Position numbers and translations under genes: made by a program. The notes under the pieces were generated by a model. The model was not told the DNA's origin. It ran no database searches and saw only the letters and a program-made list of their open reading frames with translations. From Mycobacterium sp. M26 (lineage in GTDB: Bacteria; Actinomycetota; Actinomycetes; Mycobacteriales; Mycobacteriaceae): a stretch of 64,000 nt of DNA. Location: NCBI RefSeq assembly GCF_001494595.1, contig NZ_LN929908.1:3145139-3209138 (forward strand). Reading direction: 5' to 3'. This document shows positions 16,924 through 24,095 of this stretch, piece by piece. The stretch's first letter is position 1; the number at the start of each line of letters is the position of its first letter.

Positions 16924-18268
16924 CGTCCTGCACCGCCTTCCAGAAGTAGTCGTGAATGCCGCCCACGGTGAACAGTTTCCGGAACGAGAAGCGGACCCGG
17001 CTGCCGACCGCGAGGTGCGCCGGGCGGGCGTCAGCGACCTCCAGGGTGCACCGGCCGCCGCCGTCGATGTCGATCACGGCCTGCACCATCGGTGGTGACG
17101 GGGAGTACGCCAACCGGTCCACCGTGTAGGTGACGACGGTCCCGGACAACCGGCCGACGGCGATGTCGCTCATCTCGTCGATCGAGCGACACGAGCGGCA
17201 GACGCGGGTCGGAGGCAGGTGCGTGAAACCGCAGTTAACGCAGCGTGTTCCGGTGAAGCCGAACTTCCAGCGCTCGGCGCGTGCGGCGGGCGGCGCGGCT
17301 GCGCGATCGGGCTCCGGCCGACGGGGCGACTCCAGCGTGACCAGGCCGCGCCACGACAGGTACGTCAGATGCGGCACCGCAAGGCCGGTCTCGCGCTGCA
17401 CACTCAGCGGCACGGCCTGGCGAGCATCGGGGAGCGCGTCGGTGGTGCGGAACAGCACCGCATCGCAGCCGTCGACGGCCGACAGCAGCAGCACCGTCTC
17501 GCCGGCGTCCGCGTTGTCGAAGGCACCGGCCAGCGCGATCAGCGGATCGGCCGCCCCGGTATGCCCAACGGGTGAGGTGAGCACCGACTTCTGCCCCTTG
17601 ACCAGGGTGGCGGCCCGCTTGATGACCGCGGTGTTCGGGCAGGCGAGCACCACGTGATCAGGATCGGCCACCCCTGCGGTATCGAGCACCTCGCGGGCCG
17701 CCTGCCGGATGAGTGCGCTGTAGCGCTCAGCGCCGAACCGCTCCTCCCACTGATCACCTGTGGGTGACAGCGGATCCCGCCAGCGGTCCAGGAACTCCGC
17801 GGTGACCGAGGTGGCTGCCAGAAGGTCCGCGATGGGCTCGCCAGCACCGAACAGCAGTGCTGCCGCGCCGTCGCCACCGCTCTTCTCGTCCGCCGAACCG
17901 GGTTTGCCCACTCGGACGTCGGCGGCCACCACCAGACCACCCGTCAGGGCAGCACTCCGCAAGCCTGCGACGGCACTGCGGGCGGTCCCACCGAGATCGG
18001 CCGCCAGCACGCCCGAGGGCAGCCCGAGAGCGGCATGCACCGCGCTGGCATTGGTCTTATCGGCGTAGGCCGGCGTGGTGGTGGCCAGGTAGAGCGCCGC
18101 TAGTGGGGTCGACGGATCGACGAGCTGCGCGGCGGCACTGACCGCCATGGTGGTCGAGTCCTCGTCATAGGAAGCCACCACCCGATCACCGCGCCGCAGT
18201 CCGATATCGGCGGCGGCGAGCCGGTGCCGGGGCAGGTAGCTCGCATACCCGACCACGCCGTAGGTCAC
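16913..18268 (-). CDS. HMG-CoA-synthase-like domain fused to DUF35 (zinc ribbon plus OB fold)
   Basis: GTG at 18268 overlaps the preceding thiolase stop (GTGA) and has AGGAG seven bases upstream, giving 451 residues. Residues 1-300 resemble HMG-CoA synthase: YDEDSTTMAV (residues 34-43) fits the conserved acid region and VGHTGAA (His236) the histidine site. The position of the catalytic cysteine after AADL (residues 89-92) appears to be Ala96. Residues 335-451 are a DUF35 domain with zinc-ribbon cysteines 343, 346, 357 and 360, followed by an OB-type barrel. It probably acts as a scaffold or CoA-channelling partner of the neighbouring thiolases. The alignment was made by eye. Confidence 0.85.
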   Translation of the reverse strand: MTYGVVGYASYLPRHRLAAADIGLRRGDRVVASYDEDSTTMAVSAAAQLVDPSTPLAALYLATTTPAYADKTNASAVHAALGLPSGVLAADLGGTARSAVAGLRSAALTGGLVVAADVRVGKPGSADEKSGGDGAAALLFGAGEPIADLLAATSVTAEFLDRWRDPLSPTGDQWEERFGAERYSALIRQAAREVLDTAGVADPDHVVLACPNTAVIKRAATLVKGQKSVLTSPVGHTGAADPLIALAGAFDNADAGETVLLLSAVDGCDAVLFRTTDALPDARQAVPLSVQRETGLAVPHLTYLSWRGLVTLESPRRPEPDRAAAPPAARAERWKFGFTGTRCVNCGFTHLPPTRVCRSCRSIDEMSDIAVGRLSGTVVTYTVDRLAYSPSPPMVQAVIDIDGGGRCTLEVADARPAHLAVGSRVRFSFRKLFTVGGIHDYFWKAVQDDAE

Positions 18269-19473
18269 GACGGGCTCCTGAAGACAGCCGCAATTCCTTG
18301 ACCGCCACCGATGCACATGGTTTCCAGCGCCAATCCCCCACCGCGGCGACGCAATTCGTACATCACCGTGGCCAGGATGCGCACACCGGTGGCGCCGATC
18401 GGATGTCCGAGTGAGATGCCCGAACCATTGACGTTGAGACGGTCTTCGACATCGTCGGGCTTCAGACCCCAACCGGCCAGCACCGCGAGCACCTGGACGG
18501 CAAACGCCTCGTTGATCTCGATCAGATCCATCTGGTCGAACGTCAGGCCGGTGCGGGCGAACAGCTTCTCCACCGCACCCACCGGTCCGATGCCCATCCG
18601 GGACGGCTCGCAGCCTACTGCGGCCCAACCCTCCAGAAAGCCGATCGGTTCCAGTCCCAGCTCCTCCAGGCGATCCTCGGCGACCACCAAACATGCTGCG
18701 GCAGCATCGTTTTGCTGGCTGGAGTTTCCGGCTGTCACTGTTCCGCCGGTCTGCACGGTGCGCAGGCGGGCGAGGCTCTCGACGGTGGTGTCGGGGCGCA
18801 CCCCCTCGTCCTGGTTGACAACCACCGGTTCGCCGCGCCGGACCGGCACCTCGACCGAGATCATCTCCTCATCGAACCGGCCCGCACTCTGCGCGGCGGC
18901 GGCCAGCCGGTGACTGCGGGCCGCGAATTCGTCGGCGGCGGCGCGGTCGATGCCGTAGTCGGCGGCGAGATTTTCGGCGGTCTCGATCATTCCGCTGATC
19001 TCCCCGAATCGCCAGACCGGCTGCGACATCTGGCGGCCGCGGTCCAGCCGGTCGTAGAGCATCTGGTTGCCCGACCGCGAACCCCACCGTGCGGTGGTGG
19101 TGTAGTGCTCGATGTTGCTCATCGACTCCACCCCACCGGCGATGACGACGTCGGCGGCGCCGGTCTGCACCGTCATCGCCGCGGTGATCACCGCCTGTAG
19201 TCCGCCACCGCAACGGCGGTCGATCTGCAGCCCCGAGACGTTGATCGGAAGCCCAGCGTGCAGCGCGGCCCATCGCCCGATGCACGGCGCCTCGGAGTTG
19301 GCGTAGGACTGGGCCATTACGACGTCCTCGATCACCGCCGGGTCCACGCCGCTGCGTTCGACCAGCGCGGTGAGCACCCGGGCGGCGAGATCCTCGGCGC
19401 GAAGCGGTCGCAGAGTGCCGCCGAACGTGCCAACCGGGGTGCGGACCGGGCCGACAATGGCTGCGCGCCTCAT
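18265..19473 (-). CDS. Acetyl-CoA acyltransferase (classical thiolase)
   Basis: This 402-residue thiolase has nucleophile Cys88 in DRRCGGGLQA, NEAFA, GHPIGATG (His) and CIGGGQGIA (second Cys), so all catalytic residues are in place. It cleaves 3-ketoacyl-CoAs to acetyl- or propionyl-CoA plus a shortened acyl-CoA. ATG 19473 overlaps the preceding small gene as ATGA and has GGGGAG upstream. A TTG 15 bases earlier is less likely. It sits between the small unknown gene and the HMGCS-like/DUF35 fusion, completing a beta-oxidation cycle in this operon. Confidence 0.94.
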   Translation of the reverse strand: MRRAAIVGPVRTPVGTFGGTLRPLRAEDLAARVLTALVERSGVDPAVIEDVVMAQSYANSEAPCIGRWAALHAGLPINVSGLQIDRRCGGGLQAVITAAMTVQTGAADVVIAGGVESMSNIEHYTTTARWGSRSGNQMLYDRLDRGRQMSQPVWRFGEISGMIETAENLAADYGIDRAAADEFAARSHRLAAAAQSAGRFDEEMISVEVPVRRGEPVVVNQDEGVRPDTTVESLARLRTVQTGGTVTAGNSSQQNDAAAACLVVAEDRLEELGLEPIGFLEGWAAVGCEPSRMGIGPVGAVEKLFARTGLTFDQMDLIEINEAFAVQVLAVLAGWGLKPDDVEDRLNVNGSGISLGHPIGATGVRILATVMYELRRRGGGLALETMCIGGGQGIAAVFRSPS

Positions 19474-19724
19474 CGATCTCCCCGCCAACGATCAGCCGAC
19501 GGGTCCAGCAGGGCGGTCAGCTTCTCCTCGGACAACCACACGATGGTCTCGAGTTCGAGGGCGTCCAGGAAACGCACCCGACCGGTGCGCAGGTCCTCGA
19601 CCCGAAGCCGCGGTGAGTTCGCCTCGTTGTCGACGCTGACCGCCACCTCGGCGAATTCGCTGCCGACCACTGCTCCCACGCCGGGGATGGTCACCGGTGC
19701 CGAGTCGTCGAATTCGATTGCCAT
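19470..19724 (-). CDS. Small conserved-looking protein of unknown function
   Basis: This protein of about 84 residues is acidic and beta-rich (MAIEFDDSAPVTI at the start, LSEEKLTALLD near the end). It has no signal peptide, cysteine or membrane segment, and I recognise no family. ATG 19724 follows GAGGTGG; two in-frame GTG codons just upstream are alternatives. The start is 8 bases from the Rieske beta-subunit stop and the stop overlaps the thiolase start (ATGA), so it is surely translated within the operon. The position suggests an accessory protein for the dioxygenase or thiolase. Confidence 0.7.
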   Translation of the reverse strand: MAIEFDDSAPVTIPGVGAVVGSEFAEVAVSVDNEANSPRLRVEDLRTGRVRFLDALELETIVWLSEEKLTALLDPSADRWRGDR

Positions 19725-19731
19725 CACCACC

Positions 19732-20265
19732 TCAGATCAGGAAGCTCAGCGACGGAATCGCCTGGTCGGCGTCGACGAGCTGCACCTTCTTGTAGGCCAG
19801 CCGAAGCTCACCCGCGACCAGCCGTAGGCGATAGGTGGTGCGGCCGGCCCACACATGATTGCCGCGGGGCCTGGCCTCGACCGCGATGAAGTTCGCCCCG
19901 ACCTCCAGGTCAAGTGAGCCTTCGGGATTCGGCCTGCCGCCGAGGAATTCGATGTTGGAGACCAGCCGGCGGAGAACAGAGGCGGGTGCTTGCGCATAGC
20001 GGCGACCGGTGCGGACCTGCTTGAGTCGGGTCGAAATCCGGCTGCGGTTGTCGTAGATCACCGACATCTGGCTCAGCGGGTCATAGTCCTTGACGTCGGC
20101 GGGCACCCAGTACAGGGCATCGTCGGTCCACAACGCTTCCCAGCCGTCGTAGTCGTTCTCGTCGGCCAACCGCGCTTCCCGGTACAGGAACTGCTCGACG
20201 GCAAAGCGGTCGAACTCGGTGGGGAAGGCGGTGAGTTCAGCGGAGTCGCTGATCGAGGTTGTCAC
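19732..20265 (-). CDS. Rieske dioxygenase small (beta) subunit
   Basis: This 177-residue NTF2-fold protein of the ring-hydroxylating dioxygenase beta-subunit family has the N-terminal VEQFLYREARLADENDYDGW helix and ALYWVPAD strand typical of the group. It has no catalytic metal site; beta subunits brace the alpha trimer. The gene starts 4 bp after the alpha-subunit stop. Presence of a beta subunit indicates an alpha3beta3 enzyme, as in benzoate- or phenylpropionate-type dioxygenases, rather than the alpha-only KshA-type steroid hydroxylases. Confidence 0.92.
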   Translation of the reverse strand: MTTSISDSAELTAFPTEFDRFAVEQFLYREARLADENDYDGWEALWTDDALYWVPADVKDYDPLSQMSVIYDNRSRISTRLKQVRTGRRYAQAPASVLRRLVSNIEFLGGRPNPEGSLDLEVGANFIAVEARPRGNHVWAGRTTYRLRLVAGELRLAYKKVQLVDADQAIPSLSFLI

Positions 20266-20269
20266 GGAC

Positions 20270-21538
20270 TCAGTCCTTTTCCATCAGCGACTTGTACTGC
20301 GACCAGAAGGCGCGCATACCGGTCTCATCGGTGTTGGTGCCGATCGTGAAGCCGTTGTCGTCGACGGTTTCCCGATTCAGTCCCCGGCGCACATCGAGCC
20401 ATTCCGGGTTGCGCACCGCGATGCCTTGCTGATTGCGCTCATACATCTCGGTGTCATCGGCCAGCAGCATCCCCGCCGGTCCGACCGAACCGATGCACTG
20501 GGACACCATGCGGCGATTGAGTTCCGGAGCCCCGGCGAGCTGGACCGCGGTGGCGTACTGAGTGCACTCGTCCACCGCCACCGGCTGGATGCAGAACACC
20601 TGAATCTCGGCGATGAACAGGTTCGGAAAGATCATCACGTGCGGAGCGCCCTCGATAAGGATCTGCTCGGCGTCGGCGCCGTGCTTGGCGCGCATCGCCG
20701 CCACGTACTCCGGTACCCGCGACTCCGTCGTGCCGAACCAGCGCATCGGCTGGGCGAACTTGCGGAACTCCGGGCGCAGGTCGTTCTCACTGTGGCCGTT
20801 GCCGAGGTCGCGTGTCACCGCCGTCGAGGAGTCGCTGTAGAGCGGGGCGATGGTGCTGCCGGTGACCCCGAAGATGGAGCCGTGGACGAATTGCGGATGG
20901 TAGCCGTCAGTTTCGTTCTCGGCGACCAGTTTCCAGTTGGCGCGCGTCTTGTGTTGCAACCATCCGGCGTTCAGCTCGACCCGGCCCTCCGGCGAGAGCC
21001 GGGTCAGACGATCGATCTCGCCTGCGGCGGCACCGAGATGCTCCACCAGGGACGGCCCGTCAGTGGCGAAGCTGCCGAACACGAAGCCGCCGTAGGTGTC
21101 GACCCGGGGCACCCGGCCCATCGGCATATCCAGCGTGCGCGCACCGTAGCCCTTGAAGAACGGGAAGCCGACGAGGTCGCCGTTGTTGCGGAACGTCCAG
21201 CCGTGGTACGGGCACCGGAAGGTGCTCGAGTTGCCCTTGGCGTCGTCGCAGACCTGGCTGCCGCGATGGGCGCACCGGTTGAGCAGCAGGTGCAGCTCGC
21301 CGTCGCGGTCGCGGGTCATGATGACGTCCTGCGTGCCGAGCTTCTTGCGCACGTAGTCGTTCGGGTGGGCGACCTCGCTCTCGTGGCCGACGAACACCCA
21401 CGTGCGGTACCAGATCTTCTCGAGCTCCTCGGCGAAGATGGCCGGATCGCTGTAGAGGCTGCCGTGCACCCGGTTCGGACGGATCAGCCGGTCGAATCGG
21501 CCACCGGTGTCAGCTGCGGGATCGATGACTGAGGTCAT
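20270..21538 (-). CDS. Rieske non-heme iron dioxygenase large (alpha) subunit
   Basis: This 422-residue alpha subunit has Rieske cluster ligands Cys89, His91, Cys109 and His112 (RCAH ... CPYHGW). The mononuclear iron site has Asp211, His214 and His219 in NETDGYHPQFVH, and a later Asp in LLADDTEMYE. It would hydroxylate an aromatic or activated ring with O2 and electrons from a ferredoxin. It is followed by its beta subunit and preceded by a crotonase whose stop overlaps it. No reductase or Rieske-type ferredoxin is encoded nearby, so electrons must come from elsewhere. Confidence 0.93.
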   Translation of the reverse strand: MTSVIDPAADTGGRFDRLIRPNRVHGSLYSDPAIFAEELEKIWYRTWVFVGHESEVAHPNDYVRKKLGTQDVIMTRDRDGELHLLLNRCAHRGSQVCDDAKGNSSTFRCPYHGWTFRNNGDLVGFPFFKGYGARTLDMPMGRVPRVDTYGGFVFGSFATDGPSLVEHLGAAAGEIDRLTRLSPEGRVELNAGWLQHKTRANWKLVAENETDGYHPQFVHGSIFGVTGSTIAPLYSDSSTAVTRDLGNGHSENDLRPEFRKFAQPMRWFGTTESRVPEYVAAMRAKHGADAEQILIEGAPHVMIFPNLFIAEIQVFCIQPVAVDECTQYATAVQLAGAPELNRRMVSQCIGSVGPAGMLLADDTEMYERNQQGIAVRNPEWLDVRRGLNRETVDDNGFTIGTNTDETGMRAFWSQYKSLMEKD

Positions 21539-22320
21539 CTGTGTACTCCTTGTCGTGTGCCGAAGGACGGTCGGCGTTTCTCCGCGAAGGCGGCGACACC
21601 CTCTGCGAAGTCGTCGCTTCCGAAAAGCTTTGCCTGATAGGCGGCCTCAACATCGAGGACATCCAGGGCAGGCATGGTCGGCGTCAGCGCCAGCAGGGTC
21701 TTGATGGCGCCGTAGGCCTGGGCGGGCCCGGCCGCCAGGCGTGCCGCGTCCGCGCGGGCCGCCGCCAAGGCACCGCCGGGCTCGGTCGTCACGTCGACCA
21801 GCCCCCACTGCTCGGCCGCCTCGGCGGTGAACGGTTCGGGAAGCAAGAGCATCTGGCGGGTCCGCGCCACGCCTATCCGGCGGGGCAGCGTGGCGTACGT
21901 GCCCATATCGCCGGCCAGCCCCACGTTGGTGAACGTGGTGGCAAAGCGGGTGTCGCGGGCCGCGATCACCCGATCGCACGCGGCCGCGAGCGCTGCGCCG
22001 GCACCGAAGGCGGCGCCCTCCACCGCCGCGATGACCGGCTTCGGGGTGTTCCAGATCGCCCGGATCACCCGCTGCGCAAGCTGTACGCGCTCCATGGCCT
22101 CGGTCTCGCCCAGCACCCGCATCGTCGAGATGTCACCACCAGAGCAGAACGTTGACCCGGCTCCGGTCAGAATGATCACCCGCACCGTGTCGTCGGCGTC
22201 GGCCGCCTCCAGCGCATCGGCCAGTTCGATCCGCAACGGAATGTCGATCGCGTTGCGAACATCCGGCCGGTTGAGGGTGACCGTCCGGACTGCGCCGTCA
22301 TCGTCGACGAGGACGTTCAT
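21535..22320 (-). CDS. Enoyl-CoA hydratase/isomerase family protein (crotonase 1)
   Basis: This 261-residue crotonase starts with ATG 22320, overlapping the upstream crotonase stop as ATGA. LNRPDVRNAID, the oxyanion-hole region FCSGGDIS and the AFGAGAALA segment are clear. Against rat enoyl-CoA hydratase, the positions of the two catalytic glutamates read Ala and Phe by eye, so it may be an isomerase, hydrolase or C-C bond enzyme rather than a hydratase. It is the third of three tandem crotonase genes and its stop overlaps the Rieske alpha-subunit start. Confidence 0.9.
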   Translation of the reverse strand: MNVLVDDDGAVRTVTLNRPDVRNAIDIPLRIELADALEAADADDTVRVIILTGAGSTFCSGGDISTMRVLGETEAMERVQLAQRVIRAIWNTPKPVIAAVEGAAFGAGAALAAACDRVIAARDTRFATTFTNVGLAGDMGTYATLPRRIGVARTRQMLLLPEPFTAEAAEQWGLVDVTTEPGGALAAARADAARLAAGPAQAYGAIKTLLALTPTMPALDVLDVEAAYQAKLFGSDDFAEGVAAFAEKRRPSFGTRQGVHR

Positions 22321-23120
22321 CGGCCGGTGAACTTCGCCGGGCGGCGCTCGATGACCGCGCGCAGACCTTCCAGGGCGTCCTCGGTACCGGAAAGCTCTGA
22401 GACGGTGCGGGATTCCTCGGGAAGCCGCTCCTCGATGGAGGCGCCCACCCCCGACCACACCAGGCGTTTGGTCGCCGACAGCGCGCGGGTGGGCATCGCC
22501 GACAGCTCGGCGGCGATGGCCTGGACGCGGGTCGGCAGATCCTCATCCGCAACGACTTCGGTGATCAGACCGATTTCGGCCGCCTCGTTGGCGGTGAGGG
22601 TCGGGTTGGTGAGCAGAATCCGCAGCGCCTGCCGCAGGCCCACCAGCTGTGCCAGGGTCACCGAGGATCCGCCGTCGGGTGCCATACCCACCCGGACCGC
22701 GCCGGAGAAGAACTTCGCCGACTGTGCGGCGACGACGATGTCGGAGGCACAGACCAGACCGAGCCCGCCGCCACCGGCGGCGAACCCCTGCACAGCGGTG
22801 ACCACCGGGACTCGTAACTGGATGAGTGCCGAGGTCGCGAGCTGCAACCAGGCAGTGGCCTCGCGCAGGTAATCCGGCAGCTTGTCGCCCTTGGACTCGA
22901 ACGTCTTCACGTCGCCGCCGGCGCAGAAGTTGCGACCCGCCCCGGACAGCACGACGACCTTCACCTCAGGATCGGCGTGACAGGTCAGCACGGCGTCGTG
23001 CAGCGCCTTGAGCGTCTCGACGTTGAGGCCGTTGGAGGTCTCGGGCCGGTTGAGCCGGATGCTGGCGACGCCGTCGGGGGCCACCTCGCGCAGCACCGCA
23101 GGGTTGAGAGTCGCGGTCAT
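22317..23120 (-). CDS. Enoyl-CoA hydratase/isomerase family protein (crotonase 2)
   Basis: This 267-residue crotonase starts with ATG 23120, overlapping its neighbour as ATGA. Features are LNRPETSNGLN, FCAGGDVKTF, FAAGGGGLGL and VGMAPDGGSS. The APDGGSS stretch recalls PaaG-like isomerases, which use an aspartate there. The two hydratase glutamate positions read Gly and Ala. A double-bond isomerase role in ring or dienoyl-CoA metabolism is therefore the best guess. It is co-translated with crotonases 1 and 3. Confidence 0.9.
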   Translation of the reverse strand: MTATLNPAVLREVAPDGVASIRLNRPETSNGLNVETLKALHDAVLTCHADPEVKVVVLSGAGRNFCAGGDVKTFESKGDKLPDYLREATAWLQLATSALIQLRVPVVTAVQGFAAGGGGLGLVCASDIVVAAQSAKFFSGAVRVGMAPDGGSSVTLAQLVGLRQALRILLTNPTLTANEAAEIGLITEVVADEDLPTRVQAIAAELSAMPTRALSATKRLVWSGVGASIEERLPEESRTVSELSGTEDALEGLRAVIERRPAKFTGR

Positions 23121-23887
23121 ACGGTGGCCTCCCTGTTCTTGAATGCCGACACCCCGGCCTGGCCGGCGTCGCCGCAGATCCGCGCGACGACGGCATCGGT
23201 CTCCTGGTCGATGGCGGTCTGCAGATCGGTGTGGAGCCCGTGGCTCACCAAGCGCTTGATGGCGGTGACCGCCGAGCGGTCGCGACCGGCGAGCCGCTGC
23301 AGGAATGCCTCCACCGATTCGTCGAACTGGTCCGCGGGAAAACACTGCTGGGCCAGGCCTAACAGCAACGCGTCCGGGCCGCGCATCTTGTCGCCGGACA
23401 GCAGCAACGTCAGCGCCTGCTGCCGCCCGACGGTGCGAGGCAATCTCGCCGTGCTGCCACCGCCGGGGATCATCCCGAAGTTGATGTGGTTGTCGGAGAT
23501 GCGCGCCGTTTCGGACACCAGGACGATGTCGACGGCCTGCATCAGCTCGAAGCCACCAGCCGCGGCGACACCGTCGACCGCCGCCACGACCGGGATGTCG
23601 GTTCGGCTGACCGCGTCGCAGGCCGCCTTGAACGACGTGAACAGAGTCCGCAGCTGATCCGGGCCGGCGGCACGTAGCCGTTGCACCTCATCGAAGTCGC
23701 CACCGGCGCAGAAGTTGCCCCCGGCTCCGCGAATCACGATGACGTTGAGGTCGTCGCGAAGGCCCAGCTCATTAATCGCCGCGCCGAGCGCATCGGCGAG
23801 CTCAATACTGATCGCGTTCATCTTGTCCGGGCGATTCAGGGTGATCCGGCCAATAGCGCCCGTGATCTCGGTGAGTACCGGGGTCAC
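23117..23887 (-). CDS. Enoyl-CoA hydratase/isomerase family protein (crotonase 3)
   Basis: This 256-residue crotonase has a GTG start at 23887 that overlaps the stop of the short SDR relic as GTGA. LNRPDKMNAIS, FCAGGDFDEV and AAGGFELM are visible. The first hydratase glutamate is kept (FELM), while the second position reads His (DNHINF). It could be a hydratase with altered chemistry or an isomerase. It is the first full-length gene of operon A, so its expression depends on the relic's translation and the promoter at 24010-24095. Confidence 0.9.
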   Translation of the reverse strand: MTPVLTEITGAIGRITLNRPDKMNAISIELADALGAAINELGLRDDLNVIVIRGAGGNFCAGGDFDEVQRLRAAGPDQLRTLFTSFKAACDAVSRTDIPVVAAVDGVAAAGGFELMQAVDIVLVSETARISDNHINFGMIPGGGSTARLPRTVGRQQALTLLLSGDKMRGPDALLLGLAQQCFPADQFDESVEAFLQRLAGRDRSAVTAIKRLVSHGLHTDLQTAIDQETDAVVARICGDAGQAGVSAFKNREATV

Positions 23888-23982
23888 ATGTCCCCCCGGC
23901 TGCCACGGAGCATGACTGCGCCGGCCAACCCCTGCGCGGCACCGGTGGCCACTGCCACCCTCGCCTGCAGCAGTTTGTCCAT
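23884..23982 (-). pseudogene. SDR N-terminal relic, still translatable (32 residues)
   Basis: Starting at ATG 23982, with GAGGGAG seven bases upstream, the frame encodes 32 residues containing ARVAVATGAAQGLAGAV. This resembles the first strand and TGxxxGxG loop of a short-chain dehydrogenase, with the last loop glycine changed to Ala. The frame stops at TGA 23884, overlapping the crotonase 3 GTG. The rest of the SDR is missing. It is probably the stump of a deleted SDR kept as a leader peptide coupled to operon A. An in-frame ATG at 24009 would add nine residues. Confidence 0.55.
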
Positions 23983-24016
23983 CCTGGTCTCCCTCGCCCC
24001 GTCGCTCATAGACAAA

Positions 24017-24030
24017 TCTAATCCATATTT
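24017..24030. promoter_or_regulatory. AT-rich motif A, copy 2 (operon A / SDR divergent promoter)
   Basis: TCTAATCCATATTT differs from the copy at 10284-10297 by one base. TCTAATC recurs 13 bases later at 24030-24036, giving a direct repeat. It lies 35 bases upstream of the first operon A start codon and 66 upstream of the divergent SDR. Confidence 0.5.
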
Positions 24031-24046
24031 CTAATCTAGGTTAAAT
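24030..24046. promoter_or_regulatory. AT-rich motif B, copy 2, with near-palindrome
   Basis: TCTAATCTAGGTTAAAT shares TCTA-N6-GTTAAAT with 10361-10377. Inside it, TAATCTAGGTTA (24032-24043) is a 12-bp palindrome with one mismatched pair, the look of a repressor half-site pair. It lies 50 bases before the SDR start. Confidence 0.45.
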
Positions 24047-24095
24047 CACGGGGTTGAGCGGGACAAGGATGGCCCCTACGAACTTAAGGATCACC

